DNA of 14,825 nt from Dichotomicrobium sp046543175 (GTDB lineage Bacteria > Pseudomonadota > Alphaproteobacteria > Rhizobiales > Rhodomicrobiaceae). Positions 1 to 8,544 of this stretch are shown piece after piece. Numbering within the stretch: the first letter of the stretch is position 1; the number at the start of each line of letters is the position of its first letter. The position numbers and the translations under genes were made by a program. The notes beneath the pieces are model-generated. The model saw only the letters and a list, made by a program, of their open reading frames with translations, was not told the origin of the DNA and did not search any database. The DNA lies in contig JBKGZY010000050.1 of assembly GCA_046543175.1 (NCBI GenBank), positions 1-14,825 of the forward strand, in the 5' to 3' direction.

Positions 1-55
1 CCCGGTCCCGTGTCTGCGCCGCGTGACTTTGTCCCGCGTCGCGCACGGGACGACA
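1..55. repeat. GTCCCG dyad repeat, copy A (55 bp)
   Basis: This stretch is identical base for base to 219-273 and may extend further left beyond the window. Each copy carries an 8-bp inverted repeat (GTCCCGTG at 5-12, CACGGGAC at 44-51) and an inner alternative stem (GTCCCG at 31-36 with CGGGAC at 46-51), so it could fold in two ways. There is no T-run next to either stem, so it does not look like an intrinsic terminator. A REP/BIME-like intergenic element, or part of a tandem unit of 218 bp, are the two readings; the sequence alone does not decide. Confidence 0.8.
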
Positions 56-153
56 CCTCCTCGCCAGCCAGCGAGGCAACTCCCATCCTGCTCGCAGCGC
101 GGCAGACATCGCCGGGGGCTGACTGGTCGGGGCCGCTTGAGATGCCGTTGTCG

Positions 154-198
154 TCCCGGGTGCTGCGCAGCACGAAGTGATGCGCTGCTGACCCGGGA
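154..198. repeat. Inverted repeat between the two 55-bp copies
   Basis: TCCCGGGT at 154-161 and ACCCGGGA at 191-198 are perfect 8-bp inverted arms around a 29-nt interior, which itself has short complementary pieces such as CAGCA and TGCTG. In addition, TTGTCGTCCCG at 148-158 is the exact reverse complement of 264-274 at the end of copy B. The whole 1-275 stretch is therefore dense in GTCCCG/CGGGAC hexamers. Function is unknown. Confidence 0.6.
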
Positions 199-218
199 TC
201 GTGCGCCTGCCGCCCCAC

Positions 219-273
219 CCCGGTCCCGTGTCTGCGCCGCGTGACTTTGTCCCGCGTCGCGCACGGGACGACA
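219..273. repeat. GTCCCG dyad repeat, copy B (55 bp)
   Basis: This is an exact copy of 1-55. It ends only 5 bp before the stop codon of the minus-strand M20 gene, so on that mRNA the dyad (CACGGGAC at 262-269, GTCCCGTG at 223-230) would form immediately after translation ends. It may act as a 3'-end mRNA structure or a Rho-linked terminator. No U-tract follows it on the minus strand, where the bases after the inner stem begin AAAG. Confidence 0.8.
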
Positions 274-278
274 ATACT

Positions 279-1402
279 CTAAAGGCCGCACCAGCGCCGG
301 ATGATGCCGGTGTAAAGCTCCGTCGCCTCCTCGATCCGGCTCACGTAACAGAATTCGTCGGTCTGGTGCGCCATGCGCGGCTCGCCGGGACCGAGAATGA
401 TGGTTGGCGGCCCGCCGTAGCCCTCGCGCAGCGCCGATCCGTCGGTGAAATAGGCGGCCGCGCCCAGCGGCGGCGGGTTGCCGCTCGCATCGGCCATCAT
501 CTCGCGCATTTCAGCGATCCACGGCTCGTCCGGCTCGGTCCAGACCGCCTCGGCCTCGGTGCCGAACGTCACCTCGATCTCCGGCCCGACCGTCTCGCGC
601 AGCCGCTCCTTCAGCGAGGGAAGATCCACACCGGGGATGACGCGAATATCGACGCCGAACGCCGCGCGGTCCGGGACGGAATTGACATTCAGCCCGCCCT
701 CGATCCAGCCGACATTGAGCGTGGGCGCGCCGAGCACGGGATGCGCGGGCACCGCGAAATCGAAGGTTTGCAGCGCATTGATCGCGCGCGTCGCCTTGTA
801 GATCGCGTTGACACCCTCCTCCGGCATCGCCGAATGCGCCGTCACGCCGCGCGCCAGCGCGTCGAAACGCAATACCCCCTTGTGCCCCAGCCACAGCGCG
901 TTCGCCGTCGGCTCCGCCACGACAATCGCGCCCGCACGGCCCAGCAGGCGCTGCCTGGCGAGCATGCGCGCGCCGTTCGTGCCGGTTTCTTCATCCGCAG
1001 TGATGACCAGTTCCAGCCCCGGCGTGCCGTCCAGCCTGTCGGCCAGCGCGACCGCCGCGCCGACGATGGCCGCCACGCCCCCCTTCATGTCGGTCGAGCC
1101 GCGCCCGAGCAGCCGGTCCCCCTCGATCTCGCCGCAGAACGGATCGAACGACCAGTCCTTCGCGCCGAGCGGCACGACATCGGTATGCCCCGTCAGGCAC
1201 AGCGCCGGCTTGTCCGCGTCGCCGCCGATCCGCGCGATCAGGTTGGGCCGGCCCTCGGACAGCGGGTGATAGCGGATGCGAAAGCCGGCATCCTCCAGGA
1301 TCGCGCCGATATGTTCGGCGCAGGCTTCTTCCTGCCCCGGCGGGTTGACCGTGTTGAAGCGGATCAGCTCCTGGGCGAGCGCCACCGGCGCGAGATGCCG
1401 GC

Positions 1403-1406
<4 letters not shown>
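279..1406 (-). CDS. M20-family amidohydrolase, ArgE/DapE type
   Basis: The 375-residue protein is a zinc-dependent cytosolic amide hydrolase. The M20 metal ligands and catalytic residues are all visible: H74 and D76 in LTGHTDVVP, bridging D106 in GRGSTDMKGG, E139/E140 in ADEETG, E165 in VVAEPT, and the late ligand H347 in AHQTDEF. H191 in the VTAHSAMP segment belongs to the lid domain. Length is normal for acetylornithine deacetylase and succinyl-diaminopimelate desuccinylase, but the motifs do not separate these from other N-acyl-amino-acid hydrolases, so I leave the substrate open. The ATG overlaps the TGA of the upstream ligase gene (ATGA, 1403-1406), so translation is probably coupled and the start is well fixed. 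There are no arginine or lysine biosynthesis neighbours. The stop is TAG, followed at once by repeat copy B. Confidence 0.93.
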
Positions 1407-3355
<1,949 letters not shown>

Positions 3356-3362
3356 GGGGCCG

Positions 3363-3367
3363 CCTCC
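3363..3367 (-). promoter_or_regulatory. Shine-Dalgarno site of acetoacetate-CoA ligase
   Basis: GGAGG on the minus strand with a 7-nt spacer to the ATG at 3355. It decides between two in-frame ATG codons 33 bp apart in favour of the downstream one. Confidence 0.8.
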
Positions 3368-3589
3368 CTGAAAATCGGTGCATGGCATCTTCTATACCTT
3401 AGCGAAAACCCGAGGGGAAAGGCCATGCCCTGAAAGCCGGACATGGGTCACAACGGCCGAAGCGGGCGAAAGCTGGAGAAACGTCGGCTCACCGGGGCAA
3501 TGAAAAGTCAGGGGCACCGCCAACACGAATTCCGGCAGTGCACCCTGAACCCCGCTGCCTGCTACCGTCGGGCCGATGGACAGGCGCAA

Positions 3590-3606
3590 GCGGATGCCGC
3601 ATCCGC
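3590..3606. repeat. 17-bp palindrome, possible operator
   Basis: GCGGATGC and GCATCCGC are perfect 8-bp arms separated by a single C. The compact two-fold symmetry is what a dimeric transcription factor would bind. It lies about 235 bp upstream of the ligase start codon. No regulator gene is adjacent, so any regulatory link is inference. Confidence 0.5.
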
Positions 3607-3653
3607 GTAGCCCGCGCGCTGTCCGCCATGAGGTCCGGCGGATCGGTTATTGT

Positions 3654-3690
3654 CATGCGAGCTTCGTGCGTAAAGTCGCATGTCGAAGCT
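3654..3690. repeat. Two interleaved 7-bp inverted repeats
   Basis: CATGCGA (3654-3660) is complementary to TCGCATG (3676-3682), and AGCTTCG (3660-3666) is complementary to CGAAGCT (3684-3690). The arms alternate (1, 2, 1', 2'), so the two stems cannot form as simple nested hairpins. The connecting loops of 0 and 1 nt are too short for a normal H-type pseudoknot, which makes overlapping protein sites or mutually exclusive stems more likely. Function is unknown. Confidence 0.45.
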
Positions 3691-4000
3691 GGTGGCAAGC
3701 CTGCGCCTGATTCGGCGCGCCTGCAAGACATGCTTCGCTCATGCCGCGGGGCGCCTTGCATCTATATGTTGTAGGCCGAATGTGTGACTCGCCCATCGAC
3801 GGCGGTTTTCCATGCCCATTATGCGGGTCAGCCAACCCCGCTACCCCCTGAAACAAAGGTCAGATTCCGCCGCGCCCGCCGATTGTCGGCGAAAACCGTT
3901 TCAGCACACGTTTGCAAGCTCAAGTCGCATCGCGGCGATTCGGCGCGGAAAACTGTATCGGAACAGCAACACCGCAAGCTAATCCTGCTGGGGAAACTCG

Positions 4001-4043
4001 AAAACACGCCTTATCCGGCGCTGGTGTCCCGCCTGAGCACCAG
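4001..4043 (-). terminator. Possible terminator of the binding-protein gene
   Basis: Read on the minus strand just after the stop at 4052, there is CTGGTG-N11-CACCAG (4043 to 4021). A second, smaller stem GCGCC-loop-GGCGT follows and runs into GTTTT (down to about 4001). The second stem is only 4-5 bp and the T-run is short, so this would be a weak intrinsic terminator at best. Confidence 0.35.
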
Positions 4044-4051
4044 AAATTGTG

Positions 4052-5653
4052 TCACCGGATTGTCGTGGACTGAGCGCGCGACGCCCGGACCGGCCGCGGC
4101 GGAACGAGTTGATCCGGCGGCACCTGCGGGGCGGGCAATGCAAGCCAGTCCGCGAAACGCGCCTTCAACGATGCCCCATGCTCGTGCCACCAGCCGCGAT
4201 CGAAGCGCAGGGCGCGGGTCATATGGCGCGGCATGGTCGGGACGAAATCGGCCATATCGAATTCGATCTGGGCGTGCCGCCCGACGAGCGGCAGCGCGGA
4301 GCGGCGCACCGGCCCGTAGGGAAACCACCGCGTCTGGCGCGCCTGGCGTTCGGGCATGGACGCGAAGCGCAACAGCTTCATCGCCGCTGTCCGGTTCGGC
4401 GCGTTCCGCGGCACCGCCCAGTAAGTGAACTGATAGATCTGCCCGTCCCAGAGAATGCGCAGCGCCGGTCGGGAGCGGACCATGCCCGTGAACACGCGGC
4501 CGTTGAACGCCACGCCCATCACGACATCCTCCAGGCTCTCCGGCGCGCGATCGGCAAACGGCTCCAGGGCCGCCGCGGCATCGTCCCACCAGACAATCGC
4601 GTGTCGGACGGCCGACAGCTTGGCGAAGGCGCGATCCTGTCCCGCCGGCGTCGCCAGCGTGTCATAGACGCGCTCGGGCGGTACGCCGTCGGCCAGGAGT
4701 GCCAGTTCCAGCGTGTAGGGCGCCTGACGGGGCAGCGCCCGCATACCCGGGAAACGGACCAGATCGAAAAGGTCCGCGACGCCATCGGGCGCTTCATCGA
4801 ATTCCGTGCGCGAATCGAAAACGGTCACAGCCGACCACGCCGCGCTTCCGGCCGCGCAGGGTAATAGCGCGCCGGGCAGATAATCGGTCTCGGCCGGATC
4901 GCCTTCCACGCTGGCCGGCAGATCGGCCGAGTCGATCTCCGTGAGCCAGCCTTCCCGGCATCCCTTTTGCGCGGCTTCAGCGGGCAACTGGACGAGATCC
5001 CATCCCTCGGCCCTGACACGCGCGGACGTCAGGCCGGCCATGTCGCCGTCGTGAAAGCGTGTTTCGACCTTGTGTCCGGTCTCGGATGCGAACGGTGCGA
5101 ACAGCGCGCGTTGCTGGGCGGCATGAAATGCGCTGTCCCAGGTGGCGACCGTCACCGTCATGTTGTCCGGGCGTGGATCATTCGAGTCGTCCGCCGGTTC
5201 GCCCAGGGGCTGGGCGACGGGCGCCGTCTCGCGGCCGCCTCCTTGCGGCGCGTCGGCCGTCTCCTGTTCGGCTGACGGCTCCGTGGCGGTTCCGGCGCCG
5301 CGATCCGGCCTCGGCTGCCCCCCGTCGCTCGCGCCGGACGTCGCCGCCTCGGCTTGCGTGGTCGTTGCAGCGTCTTCCGGAGCGGGCCTGTCGCCCTCGG
5401 CGGAAGAGGCCGCGCTGTCGCCCGAAACCGTCCCCGCCTGCCGGGCGGCGCCGGCGCGTGGTTGTGCGTTGCCGATGACCGGCGTCGCGGCGGCCCGGCC
5501 GTCCACATCACGCGAGTGAACTTCCGTCCGATCGGCCGGCCCGGCCCGCGTCGCATGACCACCGGCGCCGGGAGCGGTCTGTGCGGCCGCGCTCCCAGCG
5601 GCGAAGCCCGTCAGCAGGATCGCCAGGGCGCCCCGCAACCAGCCATCAAACAT
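4052..5653 (-). CDS. PotD-like extracellular solute-binding protein with long linker
   Basis: The 533-residue exported protein resembles the binding component of spermidine/putrescine-type ABC importers. Residues 1-24 form a Sec signal peptide (short charged start, hydrophobic ALAILLTGFAAG, AAA before the likely cleavage). Residues 25-164 are a low-complexity stretch rich in Ala, Gly, Pro, Glu and Asp with no fold that I recognise. Residues 165 to about 510 are the binding domain, with VTVATWDSAF-like strand 1, the FAPFASETGHKVE segment, WDLVQLP, a WWDDAA hinge region and FNGRVFTGM. Usual family length is about 340-380, so the linker explains the excess. No permease or ATPase gene lies next to it, so the ligand and even a transport role are uncertain. 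GGAGG (5661-5665) lies 7 nt before the ATG. The alternative internal ATG at residue 165 would lose the signal peptide. Confidence 0.85.
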   Translation of the reverse strand: MFDGWLRGALAILLTGFAAGSAAAQTAPGAGGHATRAGPADRTEVHSRDVDGRAAATPVIGNAQPRAGAARQAGTVSGDSAASSAEGDRPAPEDAATTTQAEAATSGASDGGQPRPDRGAGTATEPSAEQETADAPQGGGRETAPVAQPLGEPADDSNDPRPDNMTVTVATWDSAFHAAQQRALFAPFASETGHKVETRFHDGDMAGLTSARVRAEGWDLVQLPAEAAQKGCREGWLTEIDSADLPASVEGDPAETDYLPGALLPCAAGSAAWSAVTVFDSRTEFDEAPDGVADLFDLVRFPGMRALPRQAPYTLELALLADGVPPERVYDTLATPAGQDRAFAKLSAVRHAIVWWDDAAAALEPFADRAPESLEDVVMGVAFNGRVFTGMVRSRPALRILWDGQIYQFTYWAVPRNAPNRTAAMKLLRFASMPERQARQTRWFPYGPVRRSALPLVGRHAQIEFDMADFVPTMPRHMTRALRFDRGWWHEHGASLKARFADWLALPAPQVPPDQLVPPRPVRASRAQSTTIR

Positions 5654-5660
5654 ACCACGC

Positions 5661-5665
5661 CCTCC
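5661..5665 (-). promoter_or_regulatory. Shine-Dalgarno site of the solute-binding protein
   Basis: GGAGG on the minus strand with a 7-nt spacer to the ATG at 5653. It supports translation from the signal-peptide start rather than from the internal methionine. Between it and the end of the AsmA gene (5750) there is also a small GC hairpin (GGCCG 5676-5680, CGGCC 5685-5689) without a T-run. Confidence 0.75.
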
Positions 5666-5749
5666 GCCGATGTCCGGCCGCCTCCGGCCTCTGCTGCTGC
5701 CATCACTATTTTAGGTCAGGCCGTCTTCCAAATTCCGCGATCGCGATTG

Positions 5750-7672
5750 CTACGGCCATCCCGCCCGCCTGCCGCTTGCGCGTCCCGGCGGCGGCGGACG
5801 TTCGAACATAACATGCGGATAACGCCATGGGCCGCGTAAATGCAAGCCGATCGCCTCGCCCGCGGCGGGGGGCGCACCGGGAACGCTCCTGAGCGAGGCC
5901 TGCGCCCGTGCGGACGCTGCCACGCGATGGGCGTTGAAGCGCCATTCCATAAGCTGGCTGGCCAGATCGGCGCGGCCCTGGCCGCGAATCATCCAGCCGT
6001 CCTGGACGATCTCCAGCATGTCCAAATGCAGGTCACGTCCTTTCAGACGGAACCTGGAGGTCAACATGTCATAACCGCCGCGCTGCGTTACCATGCGCGT
6101 GGCGGCTGGGAACCGCTCCCCGGAAGACGCCTGCCGGGCGCGGCCGGACGCGGCGAGTCGGGCGATATCGAGCATGAGCTCGCCACCCTGGAACGCTGAC
6201 AACTCCCCGGCAAGCCTCACGTCGCGCCCCAGGGCGTCGAGTGTCGGCCCCGTGCCCGTGACGCTGAAGGAGATGTCCGCGCGGCCGGTCGCCAGCGGTT
6301 CATCCGTGACATGCCGGAGAACGCTTTCCAGATTGACGCGCCCCGCCTGTCCCTTGCCCGATATCCGGAAATTCCCGTCCCGCCAGCCGACCGAGAATTG
6401 CCCGCTCACCAGTCCGCCGGAAACCATCAGCTCGGCGACGTTGACAGTCGCCCTGCCGTCGCCGACGGACAGGAACGCGGCCGTCTCGCCGGTGGTCGTG
6501 CCCCCCGCCACGATGCTCTCGGCAGAGACCCGCAGATCCGCGTTGAAACCGTGCAGCCATCTGCCGAGACGTCGGGCCTGCACGGGCGCGACCCCGTGCC
6601 GGAGCGCCATGGGATCGCGGGCTGCAAACACCCCGTTTCGCGGCCCGTTCAGCGTGAGGCCGCGCAGATTGACCCGGCTCAGCCCAAGCGTTCCGGACAA
6701 CATCGGCTTGTCGCCCTGAAGCTCCAGACCGAGCAGGCCGGTCGCGCGCGTATCGCCGGCTTCGAACGCCAGCCCCTGCAGGGAAATCCTTTCGCGCGTC
6801 GCCTGAAGTTCGGCGCTGGTGGCATAAGTGGCACCGGCAAACGCGCCACCGACAGGTATATCCAGCCACTCCGCCAGTCGCGCCAGGTTGCCGTCGTCGA
6901 CATCCAGGTCGCCGATGAAGCGCGCGCCATTGGCCCGGACGATGCGCCCGTCCACGGCGACGCGCCCAATCTCCGGGTTGGCGGCGCTGACACGCAGACG
7001 GGCCTCGCGCGTCGGTCCGGCCGGCTGGAACGGGCCGCGTTCGAGCGCGACATCGACCTGCCGTCCATTCCAGATGACATGGCCATCGGCCCGGATCAGC
7101 GGCGGATCGGTCTCGCGCTGAATCAAAGCGGAGAATTCGTCGAGGCCGAATGGGCCGGCGTTCTCGGAGCCCGGCAGTTCCACGGTGCCGTTGTTCAGCT
7201 CGATCTCGAAGAACGGGGCACGCCGCACGGCCTCGACGACATGGTCGAACGCCGGCGCCTCGTTGAGCAGCACGTTTTCCCATAAGGATCGGCGTTTCAC
7301 GCCATCAGGCGGCTGGCGCAGGGTAACGACGGGGCCGTCGACCCAGACCTTGCCGAACACGATACGCCCGTTCAGCAGATCCCAGACGCTGAGCCGCGCC
7401 TTGATGATATCGGCGCGAAGGCGCTCGACATTGGGAAAGCGCTCCGGCGCGCGGATCTCGACATCGGCCGCATCGATCCTCAAGTCGAACACGCTGGTGA
7501 GATTGACCTCGCCCTCGACCCGCAGGTCTCCTTCGGCCCAGGCCGAGAGCTTGGCGACGAGCTGATCGCGGACCGTGTCTCCCTCGACGAGATACGGCGC
7601 GAGCGCGCTGAGGGCGAGAAGGACGATTAGAACGGCCCCGAGGCCCACGATGGCGCGTCGAAACATTTTCAT
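5750..7672 (-). CDS. AsmA-family protein
   Basis: The 640-residue protein has one N-terminal membrane segment (about residues 7-27, IVGLGAVLIVLLALSALAPY) followed by a large periplasmic part. The opening VEGDTVRDQLVAKLSAWAEGDLRVEGEV is the AsmA N-terminal signature (a vesicle-like repeat region that starts with a short amphipathic helix). The AsmA C-terminal region begins near residue 463 (GRADISFSVTGTGPTLDAL) and closes with the LHLRGPWRYPHVMFE motif at about 610-624. Family members affect outer-membrane lipid and protein assembly and are thought to form bridge-like lipid conduits; that is family knowledge, not visible here. The ATG at 7672 and another at 7666 are both possible, and no strong Shine-Dalgarno site separates them. 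It is transcribed divergently from dnaA and lies 96 bp before the solute-binding gene, possibly in the same transcript. Confidence 0.9.
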   Translation of the reverse strand: MKMFRRAIVGLGAVLIVLLALSALAPYLVEGDTVRDQLVAKLSAWAEGDLRVEGEVNLTSVFDLRIDAADVEIRAPERFPNVERLRADIIKARLSVWDLLNGRIVFGKVWVDGPVVTLRQPPDGVKRRSLWENVLLNEAPAFDHVVEAVRRAPFFEIELNNGTVELPGSENAGPFGLDEFSALIQRETDPPLIRADGHVIWNGRQVDVALERGPFQPAGPTREARLRVSAANPEIGRVAVDGRIVRANGARFIGDLDVDDGNLARLAEWLDIPVGGAFAGATYATSAELQATRERISLQGLAFEAGDTRATGLLGLELQGDKPMLSGTLGLSRVNLRGLTLNGPRNGVFAARDPMALRHGVAPVQARRLGRWLHGFNADLRVSAESIVAGGTTTGETAAFLSVGDGRATVNVAELMVSGGLVSGQFSVGWRDGNFRISGKGQAGRVNLESVLRHVTDEPLATGRADISFSVTGTGPTLDALGRDVRLAGELSAFQGGELMLDIARLAASGRARQASSGERFPAATRMVTQRGGYDMLTSRFRLKGRDLHLDMLEIVQDGWMIRGQGRADLASQLMEWRFNAHRVAASARAQASLRSVPGAPPAAGEAIGLHLRGPWRYPHVMFERPPPPGRASGRRAGWP

Positions 7673-7889
7673 GCCGTCGTTGCCGCTTCCGTCGTTGCGT
7701 TCTTGTTATTGCTTCTTGCGATCATGAAACCGGACGATCAGGGCTGCTTGGGGCGCCGCACAGGCATCGCTACCTTAGCCGCCGCATGTCAGATTGAACA
7801 CCCCTTTAACCGTCTGACAACGTTCACACCGCGACCCGGGCCGGTCTTCGGCGGCCTCACACCGCCCGCTCCGCGCGCAGATTTTTCCG

Positions 7890-7933
7890 AACGCCAACCG
7901 TAAAGATAACCGTGCGGGTCAACATTTGGCGTT
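7890..7933. repeat. 8-bp inverted repeat AACGCCAA / TTGGCGTT
   Basis: AACGCCAA (7890-7897) and TTGGCGTT (7926-7933) are perfect inverted arms 36 bp apart centre to centre. Next to and overlapping them, CGTAAA (7899-7904) pairs with TTTACG (7932-7937). The spacing is long for a terminator stem and there is no T-run, so paired binding sites are the more natural reading. Confidence 0.5.
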
Positions 7934-8217
7934 TACGTGATGATTGACCACACAAAGTTGAAACAGATTGCATTCAATCAAAATTGCCACCCGGCAAGTC
8001 TTTCCGACTTCTGTGGCTTCTGAGACACATGGCGACGGGTGTCGCGCCGGCCCGCATCCTCCCCTCGCGGGGCGAAATCACAGAATTATTAAGGATTTGG
8101 GCACATTCAGCAACCTTTAGTTGCAATGCCATGTAAGCGGCGGCGCGAAGTAAAAGCTGCTCGGGAGGGCATATGTGGTTGACAGCACCGCATTCCCGAC
8201 CAGCCCTGTCCGGGAAT

Positions 8218-8272
8218 GATTCTTATTTTAAAATCAGCCTATTATGCGAATCCGGCGAGCGCAAAATGATTC
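8218..8272. promoter_or_regulatory. Cluster of three GANTC methylation sites
   Basis: GATTC at 8218-8222, GAATC at 8248-8252 and GATTC at 8268-8272. GANTC is the target of the cell-cycle methylase CcrM of alphaproteobacteria, and such sites near dnaA and origins can couple expression to the passage of the fork. The spacing of 30 and 20 bp keeps the three sites on nearly the same face of the helix. A methylase gene is not in the window. Confidence 0.5.
8232..8244 (+). promoter_or_regulatory. Predicted IHF binding site
   Basis: The sequence AATCAG-CCTA-TTA fits WATCARNNNNTTR at every constrained position, and it is preceded by an A/T tract (8221-8231), as in strong IHF sites. It overlaps the GANTC cluster and lies in the middle of the AT-rich part of the dnaA spacer. 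Confidence 0.5.
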
Positions 8273-8440
8273 GTGATTTGACGTCACGTTTCCGTCATAA
8301 GTTGGCCCGGCAGGACAGCGACGGCGACGCTCAAAGGTTGCAATTTCGCGTATTTTTGTTTACACAAGGAATTTCCGAACGGGGGCTAACCCCTCCTGAG
8401 AGTGTATTCATAACGAGTAATGCGTATCGCCACTCCCGAC

Positions 8441-8460
8441 CGGCAAAGTGGGCTTTGCCG
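8441..8460 (+). repeat. Strong hairpin in the leader of the small gene before dnaA
   Basis: CGGCAAAG (8441-8448), loop TGGG, CTTTGCCG (8453-8460): a perfect 8-bp stem with a 4-nt loop, 85 bp before the start of the small gene. No T-run follows, so it is not a canonical terminator. A weaker GGGG-CTAA-CCCC stem lies just upstream at 8382-8393. If the transcript starts upstream, both would be leader structures. Confidence 0.6.
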
Positions 8461-8533
8461 ACAACGGTAGGGGTGTGTCTTGACAAGTCTGGGAATTGAT
8501 GGGTCCGCCCCGCACGGCGCGGGCCACGTAACC

Positions 8534-8539
8534 AGGAGG
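8534..8539 (+). promoter_or_regulatory. Shine-Dalgarno site of the small gene before dnaA
   Basis: AGGAGG, an exact anti-SD match, with a 5-nt spacer to the ATG at 8545. It is the best ribosome binding site in the window and the chief reason for calling the small gene real. Confidence 0.75.
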
Positions 8540-8544
8540 ACGAC

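Larger units (their letters stand above)
3356..4051. other. Gene-poor spacer upstream of the ligase operon
   Basis: I see no convincing gene here. Several overlapping open frames exist on both strands, but none has a recognisable domain or a well-placed Shine-Dalgarno site. The stretch should contain the promoter of the ligase operon: on the minus strand a TATAGA hexamer (3391-3396) lies 36 bp before the start codon, without a good -35 partner. It also contains a palindrome at 3590-3606, interleaved inverted repeats at 3654-3690 and a possible terminator at 4001-4043. Confidence 0.6.
7673..8544. promoter_or_regulatory. Divergent spacer before dnaA, candidate dnaA control region or origin
   Basis: This 872-bp spacer is visibly richer in A and T than its flanks and has no convincing gene. 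All genes left of it point left and all genes right of it point right, as expected around a bidirectional origin. It contains a perfect IHF consensus (8232-8244), three GANTC sites (8218-8272), a 10-bp palindrome ATTTTAAAAT (8225-8234), TGACGTCA (8279-8286), an 8-bp inverted repeat (7890-7933), a strong hairpin (8441-8460) and small stems at 7966-7979, 7996-8010 and 8110-8124. The best DnaA-box matches are only 7 of 9 (TTGACCACA at 7944-7952; TGTGGTTGA at 8174-8182). In several alphaproteobacteria oriC lies away from dnaA, so origin function remains unproven. The asmA promoter must also lie at the left end. Confidence 0.5.

Noticed and set aside
23..244. A 73-codon frame in the left repeat region
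   Set aside because: It overlaps both 55-bp repeats and is Arg/Pro-rich with no ribosome site; the DNA is better explained as a structured repeat.
3784..4428. A 214-codon plus-strand frame
   Set aside because: Its second half is antisense to the solute-binding gene, its composition is Arg/Ala-rich shadow-like, and it has no domain or ribosome site.
7800..8100. CtrA binding sites (TTAA-N7-TTAA)
   Set aside because: Only isolated TTAA half-sites were found (near 7805 and 8090), with no second half at the right distance.
7944..8182. DnaA boxes in the dnaA spacer
   Set aside because: The best matches to TTATCCACA have two mismatches each (TTGACCACA at 7944; TGTGGTTGA at 8174 read on the other strand). 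Too degenerate to list as sites.
8179..8485. Two perfect TTGACA hexamers (8179-8184 and 8480-8485) as -35 boxes
   Set aside because: Neither has an acceptable -10 hexamer at 16-18 bp (AGCCCT and GTCCGC at 17), so I do not call promoters there.
8173..8499. A 108-codon plus-strand open frame with GGGAGGG just before its ATG
   Set aside because: Third-position GC is only about one half, far below the neighbouring genes. It runs through the IHF/GANTC cluster and the hairpin, and the protein has no recognisable feature. Probably control DNA that happens to stay open.
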